64,000 nucleotides of DNA from Silanimonas sp. (GTDB lineage: Bacteria; Pseudomonadota; Gammaproteobacteria; Xanthomonadales; Xanthomonadaceae), in NCBI RefSeq assembly GCF_027531545.1, contig NZ_JAPZSC010000016.1, forward strand, positions 310,001 through 374,000. Reading direction: 5' to 3'. Under the pieces are notes generated by a model that did not search any database, was not told the DNA's origin, and saw nothing but the letters and a program-made list of their open reading frames with translations. Shown piece by piece: positions 38,561 through 46,988 of this stretch. A program made the translations under genes and the position numbers. Every line of letters starts with the position of its first letter. Position 1 is the stretch's first letter.

Positions 38561-40627
38561 ATGCCGGCCCTCGCGGCGACCCACTATAGGAAAGTTCTGA
38601 CGCGGCTCGCCTCGGTGGCGGCGCTTGGGTCGGCGTTCATGCTCGCGGCGCCCGCGATTGGCGCCAGGGAGCTGCGCGTCGCCATCGAGCGCGTGGACGC
38701 CGGCGCGGCCCGCGCCGAGGCGGTGGCGATGAGGCTCCGCACGGGAGCCGCTGGCGCCGAGCCCGTCGGGCTGACGGTTGAAGCGGGCCTCGTGGCGCTC
38801 CCGGCCGTCGCCCTGAGCCTGGACCGCGTGGCGTGGACCTGCGAACGCGTGCTGACCTTGGAACCGCTGGCCTGCGAAGGGCCCCTGCAGGTCGGTGGCC
38901 GCGCGGCCGGACGGCTGGCCGTCGATCTTTCCGAGGCGCGCACCCAGGCGCATTGGTCGCAGGGGCGGCGGTCGATTCGCCTCGACAAGGATCTCGCCTC
39001 GCCATGGCGGGTGGCGGCCCAGCGCATCCCGTTGGCTTGGCTGGAGGATTTCGCGAAGCAGCTCTGGGCCGATGGCCGCCTCGGCGCGGGTACCGTGTCG
39101 GGCCGCTTGACGGTTCCTGCCGGGACGCCCGAGACTCGCGTCGATGCCGACCTGCGGCTTGAAGGCCTCGCGTTCGATACGCCGGACGGCCTGCTGGCGG
39201 GTGCTGGCCTGGCCGTCCCCCTGACACTGCGCTACGTGGCGACGCCCGCGTCGGCGTCCGGCCCGGAACGAACCCGCCTCACGCTGCGCGGGGCCTTGAA
39301 GGCCGGCGAGCTGCTGGTGAGCCCGATCTACCTCGCCGTTCCGGCTGCTGGAGTGGGCCTTGAGCTGGATGCCGAGTCCGCGGCGGACGGCGGCTGGCGG
39401 CTCTCGCATTGGCAATGGGAGGACGCCGCCGCGCTGAAGGCGATGGGCGATGCGTCGTTGGATGCCGACGGCAACGTGACGGCGCTCGCGGCGCGCTGGC
39501 GATCGCCGGACTTGGCCGCGCTGCGCAGCGGCTACCTCGACGGCGTGCTGGCGCCGGCCGGTTTCGGCGAACTCCAGCTGGCCGGGCAGGGGAGCGGCGC
39601 GTTCGGTTTCGATGCCGAAGGGCTCTCGGCCCTTGATGTCGATCTCCGCGAAGCGATCGCGATCGATCCGAAGGGCCGCTTCTCGCTCGCCGGCCTCGAT
39701 GGCGGCGTTCGCTGGTCGCGCGATGCTGCGGTGGCGAACAGCCGCTTCGCGTGGCGCGCGGCCGCGCTGTACGGCATCGGTATCGAGGCGGGCCAGCTCG
39801 ACTTCCGCAGCAGCGAAGGCCAGCTCGCGCTCGCGGCGCCGCTGCGCACTGGGATGCTCGGCGGGCACCTGCGGCTCGACCGGCTGGTGTGGCGGCCGGC
39901 GCGCGGCGAGGCACCGCTGCGGATCGAGATGGGCTTGGCGCTCGAAGCGCTCGACCTGGGCAGCCTGTCGCAGCGCCTCGGCTGGCCGGATTTCGAAGGC
40001 ACCATCGGCGGCACGCTGCCGAATGCGCTCTACGAGCGGAACCGCGTGAGTTTCGAAGGCGGGCTGGCGATGCAGCTGTTCGGTGGCGAAGTGCGCATCG
40101 ACGATCTCGCGCTGGAACGACCGTTCGGCGTGGCGCCCTCGCTGGCGGCCAACGTCCGCTTGCAGGACATCGATCTCGCACCCCTGACCGGCGCCTTCGG
40201 TTTCGGCGAGATCACCGGTCGCCTCGATGGGCGCATCCGCGATTTGCGCCTCGTCGACTGGACGCCCGTGGCCTTCGACGCGCGGCTGCTCACCGACCGG
40301 AACTGGGACGGCTCGCGTCGCATCAGCCAGCGCGCCGTGCAGGACATCTCCGACCTCGGCGGTTCCGGGCTGGTCGCCGGGCTGCAGGCCCGGTTGCTGC
40401 GGACCTTCGATGACTTCGGATACGACCGCATCGGCATCGGCTGCGTGCTGAAGGACAACCGCTGCGCCATGACCGGCCTCAAGAAGCGCGGCGACGGCTA
40501 CGTGATCATCGACGGGCGCGGCCTGCCGCGGATCGAGGTGGTCGGCTTCCGGCGTAGCGTCGATTGGCCGACGCTGGTCTCGCGGCTGAAGGACGCCACC
40601 GAAGGCGACACGTTGCGCATCGAGTAA
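38561..40627 (+). CDS. YdbH-like (AsmA-related) intermembrane protein
   Basis: 688 residues. A signal peptide or anchor (about residues 12-34) is followed by a long, beta-rich region with few motifs. I infer the YdbH family from the overall character, the conserved C-terminal region (GRLDGRIRDLRLVDWTPVAF to the end) and the downstream ydbL. In E. coli, YdbH works with TamB and YhdP to carry phospholipids to the outer membrane and is bridged by the lipoprotein YnbE. At 688 residues it is shorter than E. coli YdbH. An ATG at 38543 is an alternative start. Confidence 0.62.
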   Translation: MPALAATHYRKVLTRLASVAALGSAFMLAAPAIGARELRVAIERVDAGAARAEAVAMRLRTGAAGAEPVGLTVEAGLVALPAVALSLDRVAWTCERVLTLEPLACEGPLQVGGRAAGRLAVDLSEARTQAHWSQGRRSIRLDKDLASPWRVAAQRIPLAWLEDFAKQLWADGRLGAGTVSGRLTVPAGTPETRVDADLRLEGLAFDTPDGLLAGAGLAVPLTLRYVATPASASGPERTRLTLRGALKAGELLVSPIYLAVPAAGVGLELDAESAADGGWRLSHWQWEDAAALKAMGDASLDADGNVTALAARWRSPDLAALRSGYLDGVLAPAGFGELQLAGQGSGAFGFDAEGLSALDVDLREAIAIDPKGRFSLAGLDGGVRWSRDAAVANSRFAWRAAALYGIGIEAGQLDFRSSEGQLALAAPLRTGMLGGHLRLDRLVWRPARGEAPLRIEMGLALEALDLGSLSQRLGWPDFEGTIGGTLPNALYERNRVSFEGGLAMQLFGGEVRIDDLALERPFGVAPSLAANVRLQDIDLAPLTGAFGFGEITGRLDGRIRDLRLVDWTPVAFDARLLTDRNWDGSRRISQRAVQDISDLGGSGLVAGLQARLLRTFDDFGYDRIGIGCVLKDNRCAMTGLKKRGDGYVIIDGRGLPRIEVVGFRRSVDWPTLVSRLKDATEGDTLRIE

Positions 40628-40630
40628 CCG

Positions 40631-40659
40631 CAGGGGCGATGGCACCGTGATCGTCCCTG
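40631..40659 (+). repeat. Stem-loop between the YdbH-like and YdbL-like genes
   Basis: CAGGGGCGAT (40631-40640) pairs with ATCGTCCCTG (40650-40659) with one G-T wobble and a 9-nt loop, starting 3 nt after the ydbH stop. No T-run follows; it may stabilise or partially terminate the upstream message. Confidence 0.45.
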
Positions 40660-40754
40660 CCTGAACGCCGGGCCACGGTGGCGGTGTGTCCGCTTGCGCG
40701 CGGCGCGTACGGCGGCGTTAGCATCGAAGTCACTCCGCCATCGAGGTGATCGCC

Positions 40755-41420
40755 ATGCGCCAGCCCCTGCTGAAGCTCTCCGCCCTGCTGCTGCCCGTCG
40801 TGCTGCTGGCGTCCTGCGTGACGATCAACGTGTACTTCCCGGCTGCCGAGGCCCAGAAGGCCGCGGAGGAATTCGTCGAAGACGTGATCGGCGATGCGCC
40901 CGCGGACAGCGGCGGTTCGGCCCGCGTCGACCAGGGCGAGGCGGGACGGTTCATCGCCGCCACCTTGCGAGGCCGCGAGGCTTTGCCGGGCCGCGTTTTC
41001 TCGCACACCGAAACGCGCTTCGACCCGGTCGGTTTCTTCATTGGCAGCGCGATGGCGCAGGAGAACGTCGACATCCGCATCCGCACGCCGGCCATCCAGG
41101 CCATCCAGACGCGGATGGCCGAGCGCTTCCAGGGCACGCTGGCGCCGCTGTTCGACGCCGGGGCGATGGGCTTCGGCAACGACGGCCTCGTGGTGCTGCG
41201 TGACCCGGCCAAGGTGCCGCTGGCGCAGCGCACGGCCGCGAACCAGGCCGTCGCCGAGGAGAACCGCGACCGCAACGCCGTCTATCGCGAGATCGCCGTG
41301 GCCAACGGGCATCCGGAGTGGGAGACGCAGATCCGCCAGACCTTCGCCAAGGAGTGGGTGGCGCAGGCCCGTGCCGGCTGGTGGTACCAGGACAGCGCCG
41401 GGGCCTGGAAGCAGAAGTAA
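40755..41420 (+). CDS. YdbL-like lipoprotein (DUF1318)
   Basis: 221 residues. LLAS-Cys21 is a lipobox and residue +2 is Val, so outer-membrane sorting is expected. The C-terminal 120 residues match DUF1318/YdbL: a PAIQAIQTRMAERF segment, GAMGFGNDGLVVLRDP and a WWYQDSAGAWK end. E. coli YdbL is about half this length and is not a lipoprotein; here the N-terminal lipid-anchored part (CVTINVYFPAAEAQKAAEEF) could fill the role of the separate lipoprotein YnbE. GAGGTGA lies 6 nt before the ATG. Pairs with the upstream YdbH-like gene. Confidence 0.8.
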   Translation: MRQPLLKLSALLLPVVLLASCVTINVYFPAAEAQKAAEEFVEDVIGDAPADSGGSARVDQGEAGRFIAATLRGREALPGRVFSHTETRFDPVGFFIGSAMAQENVDIRIRTPAIQAIQTRMAERFQGTLAPLFDAGAMGFGNDGLVVLRDPAKVPLAQRTAANQAVAEENRDRNAVYREIAVANGHPEWETQIRQTFAKEWVAQARAGWWYQDSAGAWKQK

Positions 41421-41465
41421 GCCCGGGCGTGCGAAAATCGCGCCCCGTTCTTCCCGAGCTTTCCC

Positions 41466-42839
41466 GTGGCGCGACAGCGGCAACGACTGGACCCTGATTT
41501 CGAGATCGCCATCGACGGCCTGACCCATGACGGTCGGGGCGTCGGCCGCCGCGATGGCAAGGCGGTGTTCGTGGCTGGCGCGCTTCCCGGTGAGCGCGTG
41601 CGGGCGAAGCAGACGGCGAAGAACCGCCATTTCGACGAGGCAGCGGCGTTCGAGGTGCTCGAGGCCTCGGCCGATCGCGTGGCGCCGCGCTGCGCCCATT
41701 TCGGCACCTGCGGCGGCTGCGCGCTGCAGCACCTCGACGAGGCACGGCAGATCGAGGCCAAGAACCGCGTGCTCACCGAGAACATGGCGCGCATCGGCCA
41801 CGTCGAGCCGCGCGAGTGGTTCACGCCGATCCGCGATGCCCAATGGGGCTACCGCCGCAAAGGGCGCTTCTCGGTGCGCTGGGTCGAGAAGAAGGCCAAG
41901 GCGCTGGTGGGCTTCCGCGAGCAGGACCCGCGCTTCGTCGCCGACCTGACCGAATGCCACACGGTGATCCCGGCCGTTGGCCAGCGCATCCCGGCGCTGT
42001 CGGCGCTGGTCGAGTCGCTTGAGGGTCGTCGCACGATCCCGCAGATCGAGTTCATCGCCGGAGACGGCGCGCTGGACGGCGGTGCGCCGCGCGAGAGCGG
42101 CGTGCTGGCGCTGGTGTTCCGCCATCTGGAGCCGCTGTCGGCAGGCGACCTGGAAAAACTGACGGACTTCGCCAAGCGCGAGGCGGTCGCGGTGTTCCTG
42201 CAGCCGGGCGGCATCGATACGGTCGCGCCGCTGTGGCCCGAGCACCTCGACCTGCACTTCGACCTCAGCGCCGACGACGTGGGCGCCGACGAGGGAGTGC
42301 GCCTGCAGTTCCGGCCGCTCGACTTCATCCAGGTCAATGCCGGCTTGAACCGGAAGATGATCGCGCGGGCCATCGACCTGCTGCAGCTCAAGCCCGGCGA
42401 GCGCGTGCTCGACCTGTTCTGCGGCCTGGGCAATTTCACGCTGCCGATCGCGCGGCGCGGCTTCGACGTCGTCGGCGTCGAGGGCGATGCCGGGCTGGTG
42501 GCGCGGGCGCGGCAGAACGCCGAGGCGAATGGCCTACCGAACGCGCGCTTCTTCGCCGCCGACCTCGCCAAGGACCTCTCGGGCGAGCCGTGGATGCGCG
42601 ATGGCTTCGACAAGCTGCTGATCGACCCGCCGCGTGCCGGTGCTGCCGAAGTGCTGGCGCAGCTGCCGCTGAAGAACATTCCGCGCATCGTCTACGTGAG
42701 CTGCCATCCGGGCTCGCTGGCGCGCGATGCCGGCTTCCTCGTCAACGAGCGCGGTTACACCCTCCTCGGCGCCGGCGTGATGGACATGTTCCCGCACACC
42801 GCGCACGTCGAGTCGATCGCCGTGTTCGAGCGCCGCTGA
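41466..42839 (+). CDS. rlmD: 23S rRNA (uracil-5-)-methyltransferase RlmD
   Basis: 457 residues from a GTG. An N-terminal TRAM domain precedes the iron-sulfur cysteine cluster (CAHFGTCGGCALQH plus a later Cys). The SAM site is VLDLFCGLGNFTLP and the catalytic Cys is in VSCHPGSLARD. It makes m5U1939 in 23S rRNA. Its stop overlaps the next start (TGATG). Confidence 0.96.
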   Translation: MARQRQRLDPDFEIAIDGLTHDGRGVGRRDGKAVFVAGALPGERVRAKQTAKNRHFDEAAAFEVLEASADRVAPRCAHFGTCGGCALQHLDEARQIEAKNRVLTENMARIGHVEPREWFTPIRDAQWGYRRKGRFSVRWVEKKAKALVGFREQDPRFVADLTECHTVIPAVGQRIPALSALVESLEGRRTIPQIEFIAGDGALDGGAPRESGVLALVFRHLEPLSAGDLEKLTDFAKREAVAVFLQPGGIDTVAPLWPEHLDLHFDLSADDVGADEGVRLQFRPLDFIQVNAGLNRKMIARAIDLLQLKPGERVLDLFCGLGNFTLPIARRGFDVVGVEGDAGLVARARQNAEANGLPNARFFAADLAKDLSGEPWMRDGFDKLLIDPPRAGAAEVLAQLPLKNIPRIVYVSCHPGSLARDAGFLVNERGYTLLGAGVMDMFPHTAHVESIAVFERR

Positions 42840-43348
42840 TGGGCATCGAGATCGAACGCAAGTTCCTCGTGGTGGGCGACGCGTGGCGTTCGCAAGCCTC
42901 GCGCCGCCAGCGCATGGCCCAGGGCTACCTCAACGACGCGGCATCGCTGCAGGCCGGTGCGCAGAAGGCGTCGGTGCGCGTGCGCATCGCCGGCGAGCAG
43001 GCTGCGCTGAACCTGAAGTCGCGTGAGCTCGGGGCCTCGCGGCAGGAGTTCGAGTACGCCATCCCGCTGGCCGATGCTGAAGCCTTGCTGGCGCTCTGCG
43101 TCGGCGGCGCCATCGACAAGACGCGGCACTACGTCACCGTCGGCGCCCATTTGTGGGAAGTCGACGAGTTCCACGGCGACAACGCCGGGCTCGTCGTGGC
43201 CGAGATCGAACTGGGCGAGGTCGACGAGGCGTTCGAGAAACCGTCATGGGCGGGTGCGGAAGTCACCGAGCACGCCCGCTACTACAACCTCGCGCTGTCG
43301 GCCCGGCCGTTTGCTGCGTGGACCGACGAGGAGAAACACGCGTGCTGA
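42839..43348 (+). CDS. CYTH-domain protein (inorganic triphosphatase-like)
   Basis: 169 residues starting MGIEIERKFLV, the ExExK signature of the CYTH/triphosphate-tunnel fold. Further paired acidic and basic strands (VRVRIAG, LNLKS, EFEY, WEVDEF, VVAEIELG) line the tunnel. Single-domain bacterial CYTH enzymes usually hydrolyse tripolyphosphate; adenylate cyclase activity is less likely. It overlaps rlmD and nagZ. Confidence 0.9.
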   Translation: MGIEIERKFLVVGDAWRSQASRRQRMAQGYLNDAASLQAGAQKASVRVRIAGEQAALNLKSRELGASRQEFEYAIPLADAEALLALCVGGAIDKTRHYVTVGAHLWEVDEFHGDNAGLVVAEIELGEVDEAFEKPSWAGAEVTEHARYYNLALSARPFAAWTDEEKHAC

Positions 43349-44349
43349 TCTTCGGCATCGCCGGTACGGAACTCACCGCGCAGGAACGCGACTGGCTGCA
43401 GCATCCGCAAGCGGCCGGCGTGATCCTGTTCAAGCGCAACTTCGCCTCGCGCCAGCAGGTGACCGAACTCGCCGCCGCCATCCGCGAAGCGGCACCGCGT
43501 CCGCAGCTGCTCTGCGTCGACCAGGAAGGCGGCCGCGTGCAGCGCTTCATCGAGGGCTTCACCAAGCTGCCGGCGCTGGCGCCGTTCGGCCCGCTGCATG
43601 ATCGCGACCCCGGCGCCGCCCTGCGCCTCGCGCACGAACACGCCTGGCTCATGGCGAGCGAGATCCGCGCCATCGGCCTCGACCTCAGCTTCGCGCCGGT
43701 GGTGGACCTCGGCCGCGGCAACCTCGCCATCGGCGACCGCGCCTTCCACGCCGATCCGCAGGTGGTCGCCGCGTTCACCCGCGCCTATGTGCAGGGCATG
43801 CACGCCGCCGGCATGGCCGCGACGCTGAAGCACTTCCCGGGGCATGGCTCGGTGCTGGAAGACACGCATTTCGATGAAGCCATCGACCCGCGTCCGCTCG
43901 ACGTGCTGGAACGCGAGGACCTGGTGCCCTTCGCGGCCGGCATCGACGCCGGCGCCGAAGCGGTGATGCTCGCCCACGTCACGTATCCGGCCATCGCGCC
44001 GGAACCCGCCGGCTACTCGCCGTTCTGGTTGAAGGACGTGCTGCGCGATCGCATGGGCTTCCGCGGCGTCGCATTCTCCGACGACATCGGCATGGCCGCG
44101 GCGGAGTCCGCTGGCGGCATCAAGGCGCGCATCGACGCGCACCTCGATGCCGGTTGCGACGTGGTACTGGTCTGCGCCCCGGCGCTGGTCGAGGACAGCC
44201 TGAAGGCCTGCGATGGCCGAGGCCCGGCCAACACGGCCGCGCTCACCGGCCTGATGGGCCGTGGCGCGCTCGGCTGGCAGGGGCTGCTCGCCGATGCCCG
44301 CCGCCCCGCCATCCAGTCCGCGCTTGGCGCGTCCCCGTTCATCGCCTGA
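43342..44349 (+). CDS. nagZ: Beta-N-acetylhexosaminidase NagZ
   Basis: 335 residues, GH3. The GTG at 43342 overlaps the CYTH gene by 7 nt and gives the conserved FGIAGTELTAQE start. KHFPGHGSVLEDTH holds the catalytic His-Asp loop and the nucleophile is an Asp in AFSDDIGM. There is no signal peptide, so it acts in the cytoplasm, removing GlcNAc from anhydromuropeptides. With the AmpD-like amidase it would complete muropeptide recycling. Confidence 0.96.
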   Translation: MLIFGIAGTELTAQERDWLQHPQAAGVILFKRNFASRQQVTELAAAIREAAPRPQLLCVDQEGGRVQRFIEGFTKLPALAPFGPLHDRDPGAALRLAHEHAWLMASEIRAIGLDLSFAPVVDLGRGNLAIGDRAFHADPQVVAAFTRAYVQGMHAAGMAATLKHFPGHGSVLEDTHFDEAIDPRPLDVLEREDLVPFAAGIDAGAEAVMLAHVTYPAIAPEPAGYSPFWLKDVLRDRMGFRGVAFSDDIGMAAAESAGGIKARIDAHLDAGCDVVLVCAPALVEDSLKACDGRGPANTAALTGLMGRGALGWQGLLADARRPAIQSALGASPFIA

Positions 44350-44358
44350 GACCTCCGA

Positions 44359-44916
44359 ATGACCCGCCCCCTGCTGGCCGACGCCCTGCGCGATTCGCGC
44401 GTGATCCACGACCGCGCGGCCATCGACGCCGCCATCGCCCGCGTCGCCGCCGAGCTCCGCACGGTGTACGCCGATGTCGCCGAGCCGCCGCTGTTCCTGA
44501 CCGTGATGAACGGCGGGATGCTGTTCGCCACCGGCCTCGCGCTGGAGGCCGGCCTCGATTTCGAGTTCGACTACCTGCACGCCACGCGCTACCGCGGCAA
44601 GACCACCGGCGAAACGCTGGTGTGGCTACACCGCCCGCAGACGCCGCTCAAGGGGCGCCGTGTGCTGGTCGTCGACGACATCCTCGACGAGGGCAACACG
44701 CTGGTCGGCATCACCCAGTGGTGCCGCGACCAGGGCGCCGCCGAGGTGCGCGTGGCTGTGCTTTGCCGCAAGGTCCACGACCGCTGCGCGCCGGATGCGA
44801 AGGCCGAGCACATCGGCCTCGAGGTGCCGGATTTCTACGTCTACGGCTACGGCATGGACTTCTACGAACAGGGGCGCAACCTGCCCGCCATCTACGCGTG
44901 GGAGCCGAAGGCATGA
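44359..44916 (+). CDS. hpt: Hypoxanthine-guanine phosphoribosyltransferase
   Basis: 185 residues. The PRPP motif is VLVVDDILDEGNTL. It converts hypoxanthine (and guanine) to IMP (GMP). It sits between nagZ (9-bp gap) and the methylthio-nucleoside phosphorylase, whose ATG overlaps its stop. This arrangement would send the purine base released by that enzyme straight into salvage. Confidence 0.92.
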   Translation: MTRPLLADALRDSRVIHDRAAIDAAIARVAAELRTVYADVAEPPLFLTVMNGGMLFATGLALEAGLDFEFDYLHATRYRGKTTGETLVWLHRPQTPLKGRRVLVVDDILDEGNTLVGITQWCRDQGAAEVRVAVLCRKVHDRCAPDAKAEHIGLEVPDFYVYGYGMDFYEQGRNLPAIYAWEPKA

Positions 44917-45659
44917 GCCGTGCGATCGACTTCGCCGTGATCGGCGGCACGGGCCTGTACAAGCTGGCGGAACTCGAAGGCGTCGAGACGCACACCGTCG
45001 ACACGCCCTACGGCACGCCGTCAGCGCCGGTGCGCGTGGGTGGCTTCGGCCCGCACCGCATCGCCTTCATGGCCCGCCACGGCGAAGGCCATGCGATGCC
45101 GCCGCACCGCATCAACTACCGCGCCAACCTGTGGGCATTGAAATCCATCGGTGCGACCCGCGTCGTTGCCGTGAACTCGGTCGGCGGCATCACCGAAGCA
45201 TGGGGCCCGCGCGTCATCGGCGTGCCCGACCAGATCATCGACTACACGCACGGCCGCACGGTGAGCCTGTGGGACGGCGAGGGCGAGGCCCTGCACGTCG
45301 ACTTCGGCGACCCGTACACGCCGGCGCTGCGCCGGGCTCTCGTAGAGGCCGCAAAGGCCGCCGGTGTGCCGGTGGTCGATGGCGGTTGCTACGGCGCCAC
45401 GCAGGGCCCGCGCCTCGAAACCAAGGCGGAGATCGAACGCCTGCGCCGCGACGGCTGCGACCTCGTCGGGATGACGGGCATGCCGGAAGCCGCGCTCGCG
45501 CGCGAACTCGGGCTCGACTACGCCTGCCTCGCCATCGTCGCGAACTGGGCCGCGGGTCGTGCGCCGACCGACGAGGTAATCACCCTCGAGGACGTGTTGG
45601 CGAACATGGCCGCGGCCACGGAGCCGCTGCCCGGATTGCTGCGGGCCTTGAAGGCCTGA
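44913..45659 (+). CDS. S-methyl-5'-thioinosine phosphorylase (MTAP family)
   Basis: 248 residues, purine nucleoside phosphorylase fold. IGGTGLYKL is the phosphate-loop start, followed by MARHGEGHAMPPH, NSVGGITE and GMTGMPEAALARE. The gene next to nagZ in Pseudomonas aeruginosa encodes methylthioinosine phosphorylase, and the neighbouring hpt (hypoxanthine is the product of that enzyme) supports the same assignment. The alternative is methylthioadenosine phosphorylase. Confidence 0.85.
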   Translation: MSRAIDFAVIGGTGLYKLAELEGVETHTVDTPYGTPSAPVRVGGFGPHRIAFMARHGEGHAMPPHRINYRANLWALKSIGATRVVAVNSVGGITEAWGPRVIGVPDQIIDYTHGRTVSLWDGEGEALHVDFGDPYTPALRRALVEAAKAAGVPVVDGGCYGATQGPRLETKAEIERLRRDGCDLVGMTGMPEAALARELGLDYACLAIVANWAAGRAPTDEVITLEDVLANMAAATEPLPGLLRALKA

Positions 45660-45684
45660 GCCTCGATCGCGGCCCTCGACGCGC

Positions 45685-46971
45685 ATGAGGCCTCTCGACA
45701 TCGCCATCGTCGGCTACGGCACCGCCGGCCAGGCGCTGGCGGTGCTGCTCGCGCGCGACGGTCATCGCTTGCAGGTGTTCGAACAGGCCGAGGCCCCGCG
45801 ACCGGTCGGCGCGGGCTTCCTGCTGCAACCCACCGGGCTGGGTGCGCTCTGGCAAATGGGTTTGCTCGAGGCGGTGATGGCGCATGGCCGGCGCATCGAT
45901 CGGCTGTTCGGCGACACGCCGCATGGCGGCGGCCATCGCGCCGTGATGGACATGCGTTACGCCGGGCTCGACGCCCGACTGTTCGGCTGGGGTCTGCAGC
46001 GCGGCGCGCTGTTCGAAGCCCTGCGTGCCGCGTGGCCGGACCACGACCGCATCACCACCGGGACGCGGATCGAGCGCGCCGAGGACGACGGTACGCTGGT
46101 CGATGCCCGTGGCCAGCGCCACGGCCCCTTCGATTTAGTCATCGCTGCGGACGGTGCGCATTCCGCACTGCGGCAGGCGACGGCGGGCGTGGCTTCGATG
46201 GACGCCGTGTACCCGTGGGGCGCGCTGTGGTGCCTGTGCGAGGACCTCGGCTGGGCGCACCCGAACGAATTGCGACAGCGCTACCGACAGGCGCGCAAGA
46301 TGGTTGGCGTGCTGCCGGTGGGCACGCGGCCCGGCGACACGCAGCCGATGTTGAGCTTCTTCTGGAGCCTGCCCCGCGATGCGTTCGAGGCCTGGGAGCG
46401 CGCGGGCTTGGATGCGTGGAAGGCGGAGCTCGCTGCGCTTTGGCCGGAGGCCGCTGATCTGGTGGCCGGCATCACCGAGGCCGGGGCACTGGCCCGTGCC
46501 ACGTATCGCGACGTGGTGATGCGCGGCCCGTGGCACCAAGGCCGCCTCGTGTTCTGTGGCGATTCGGCCCACGCGATGAGCCCGCAGTTGGGGCAGGGCG
46601 TGAACATGGCCCTGCTCGACGCCCTCGCGCTGCGCGATGCGTTGCGGACGATGCCCGATGGCGCTGCCCTTGACGCGAGGACGCTCGACTCGGTGCTCCG
46701 CGACTTCGCGCAGGAGCGCCGCCGGCATGTCGCGATCTACCAGTTCTGGAGCCGCTGGCTGACGCCGGTCTTCCAAGGTGAGCAGGACACGATCGCCGCG
46801 CTTCGTGACGCGCTCTTCGTCCCGATGGGACGCCTGCCCGGTGGACGCGGCCAGATGCTGCGCGTGCTCACCGGCACGCAGCACGGTTGGCTGGGTCGAT
46901 ACGCGCTGCCCGCGGGTCTGCTCGAGGCACTGGCCCTTGCCGGTGGGTGCGGTCCCGAGAACCCGCCCTGA
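45685..46971 (+). CDS. FAD-dependent monooxygenase (PHBH family)
   Basis: 428 residues. The Rossmann motif is VGYGTAGQALAVLL at residue 10 onward, the second FAD site is GDSAHAMSPQLGQGVN, and a short DxxIAADGAHS-type NAD(P)H/FAD motif lies between (LVIAADGAHSALR). It is a flavoprotein hydroxylase of aromatic or related substrates; the substrate is unknown. It follows the phosphorylase gene by 25 bp and converges on the GGDEF gene. Confidence 0.85.
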   Translation: MRPLDIAIVGYGTAGQALAVLLARDGHRLQVFEQAEAPRPVGAGFLLQPTGLGALWQMGLLEAVMAHGRRIDRLFGDTPHGGGHRAVMDMRYAGLDARLFGWGLQRGALFEALRAAWPDHDRITTGTRIERAEDDGTLVDARGQRHGPFDLVIAADGAHSALRQATAGVASMDAVYPWGALWCLCEDLGWAHPNELRQRYRQARKMVGVLPVGTRPGDTQPMLSFFWSLPRDAFEAWERAGLDAWKAELAALWPEAADLVAGITEAGALARATYRDVVMRGPWHQGRLVFCGDSAHAMSPQLGQGVNMALLDALALRDALRTMPDGAALDARTLDSVLRDFAQERRRHVAIYQFWSRWLTPVFQGEQDTIAALRDALFVPMGRLPGGRGQMLRVLTGTQHGWLGRYALPAGLLEALALAGGCGPENPP

Positions 46972-46988
46972 CCGTGGGGCAGCCGCGC

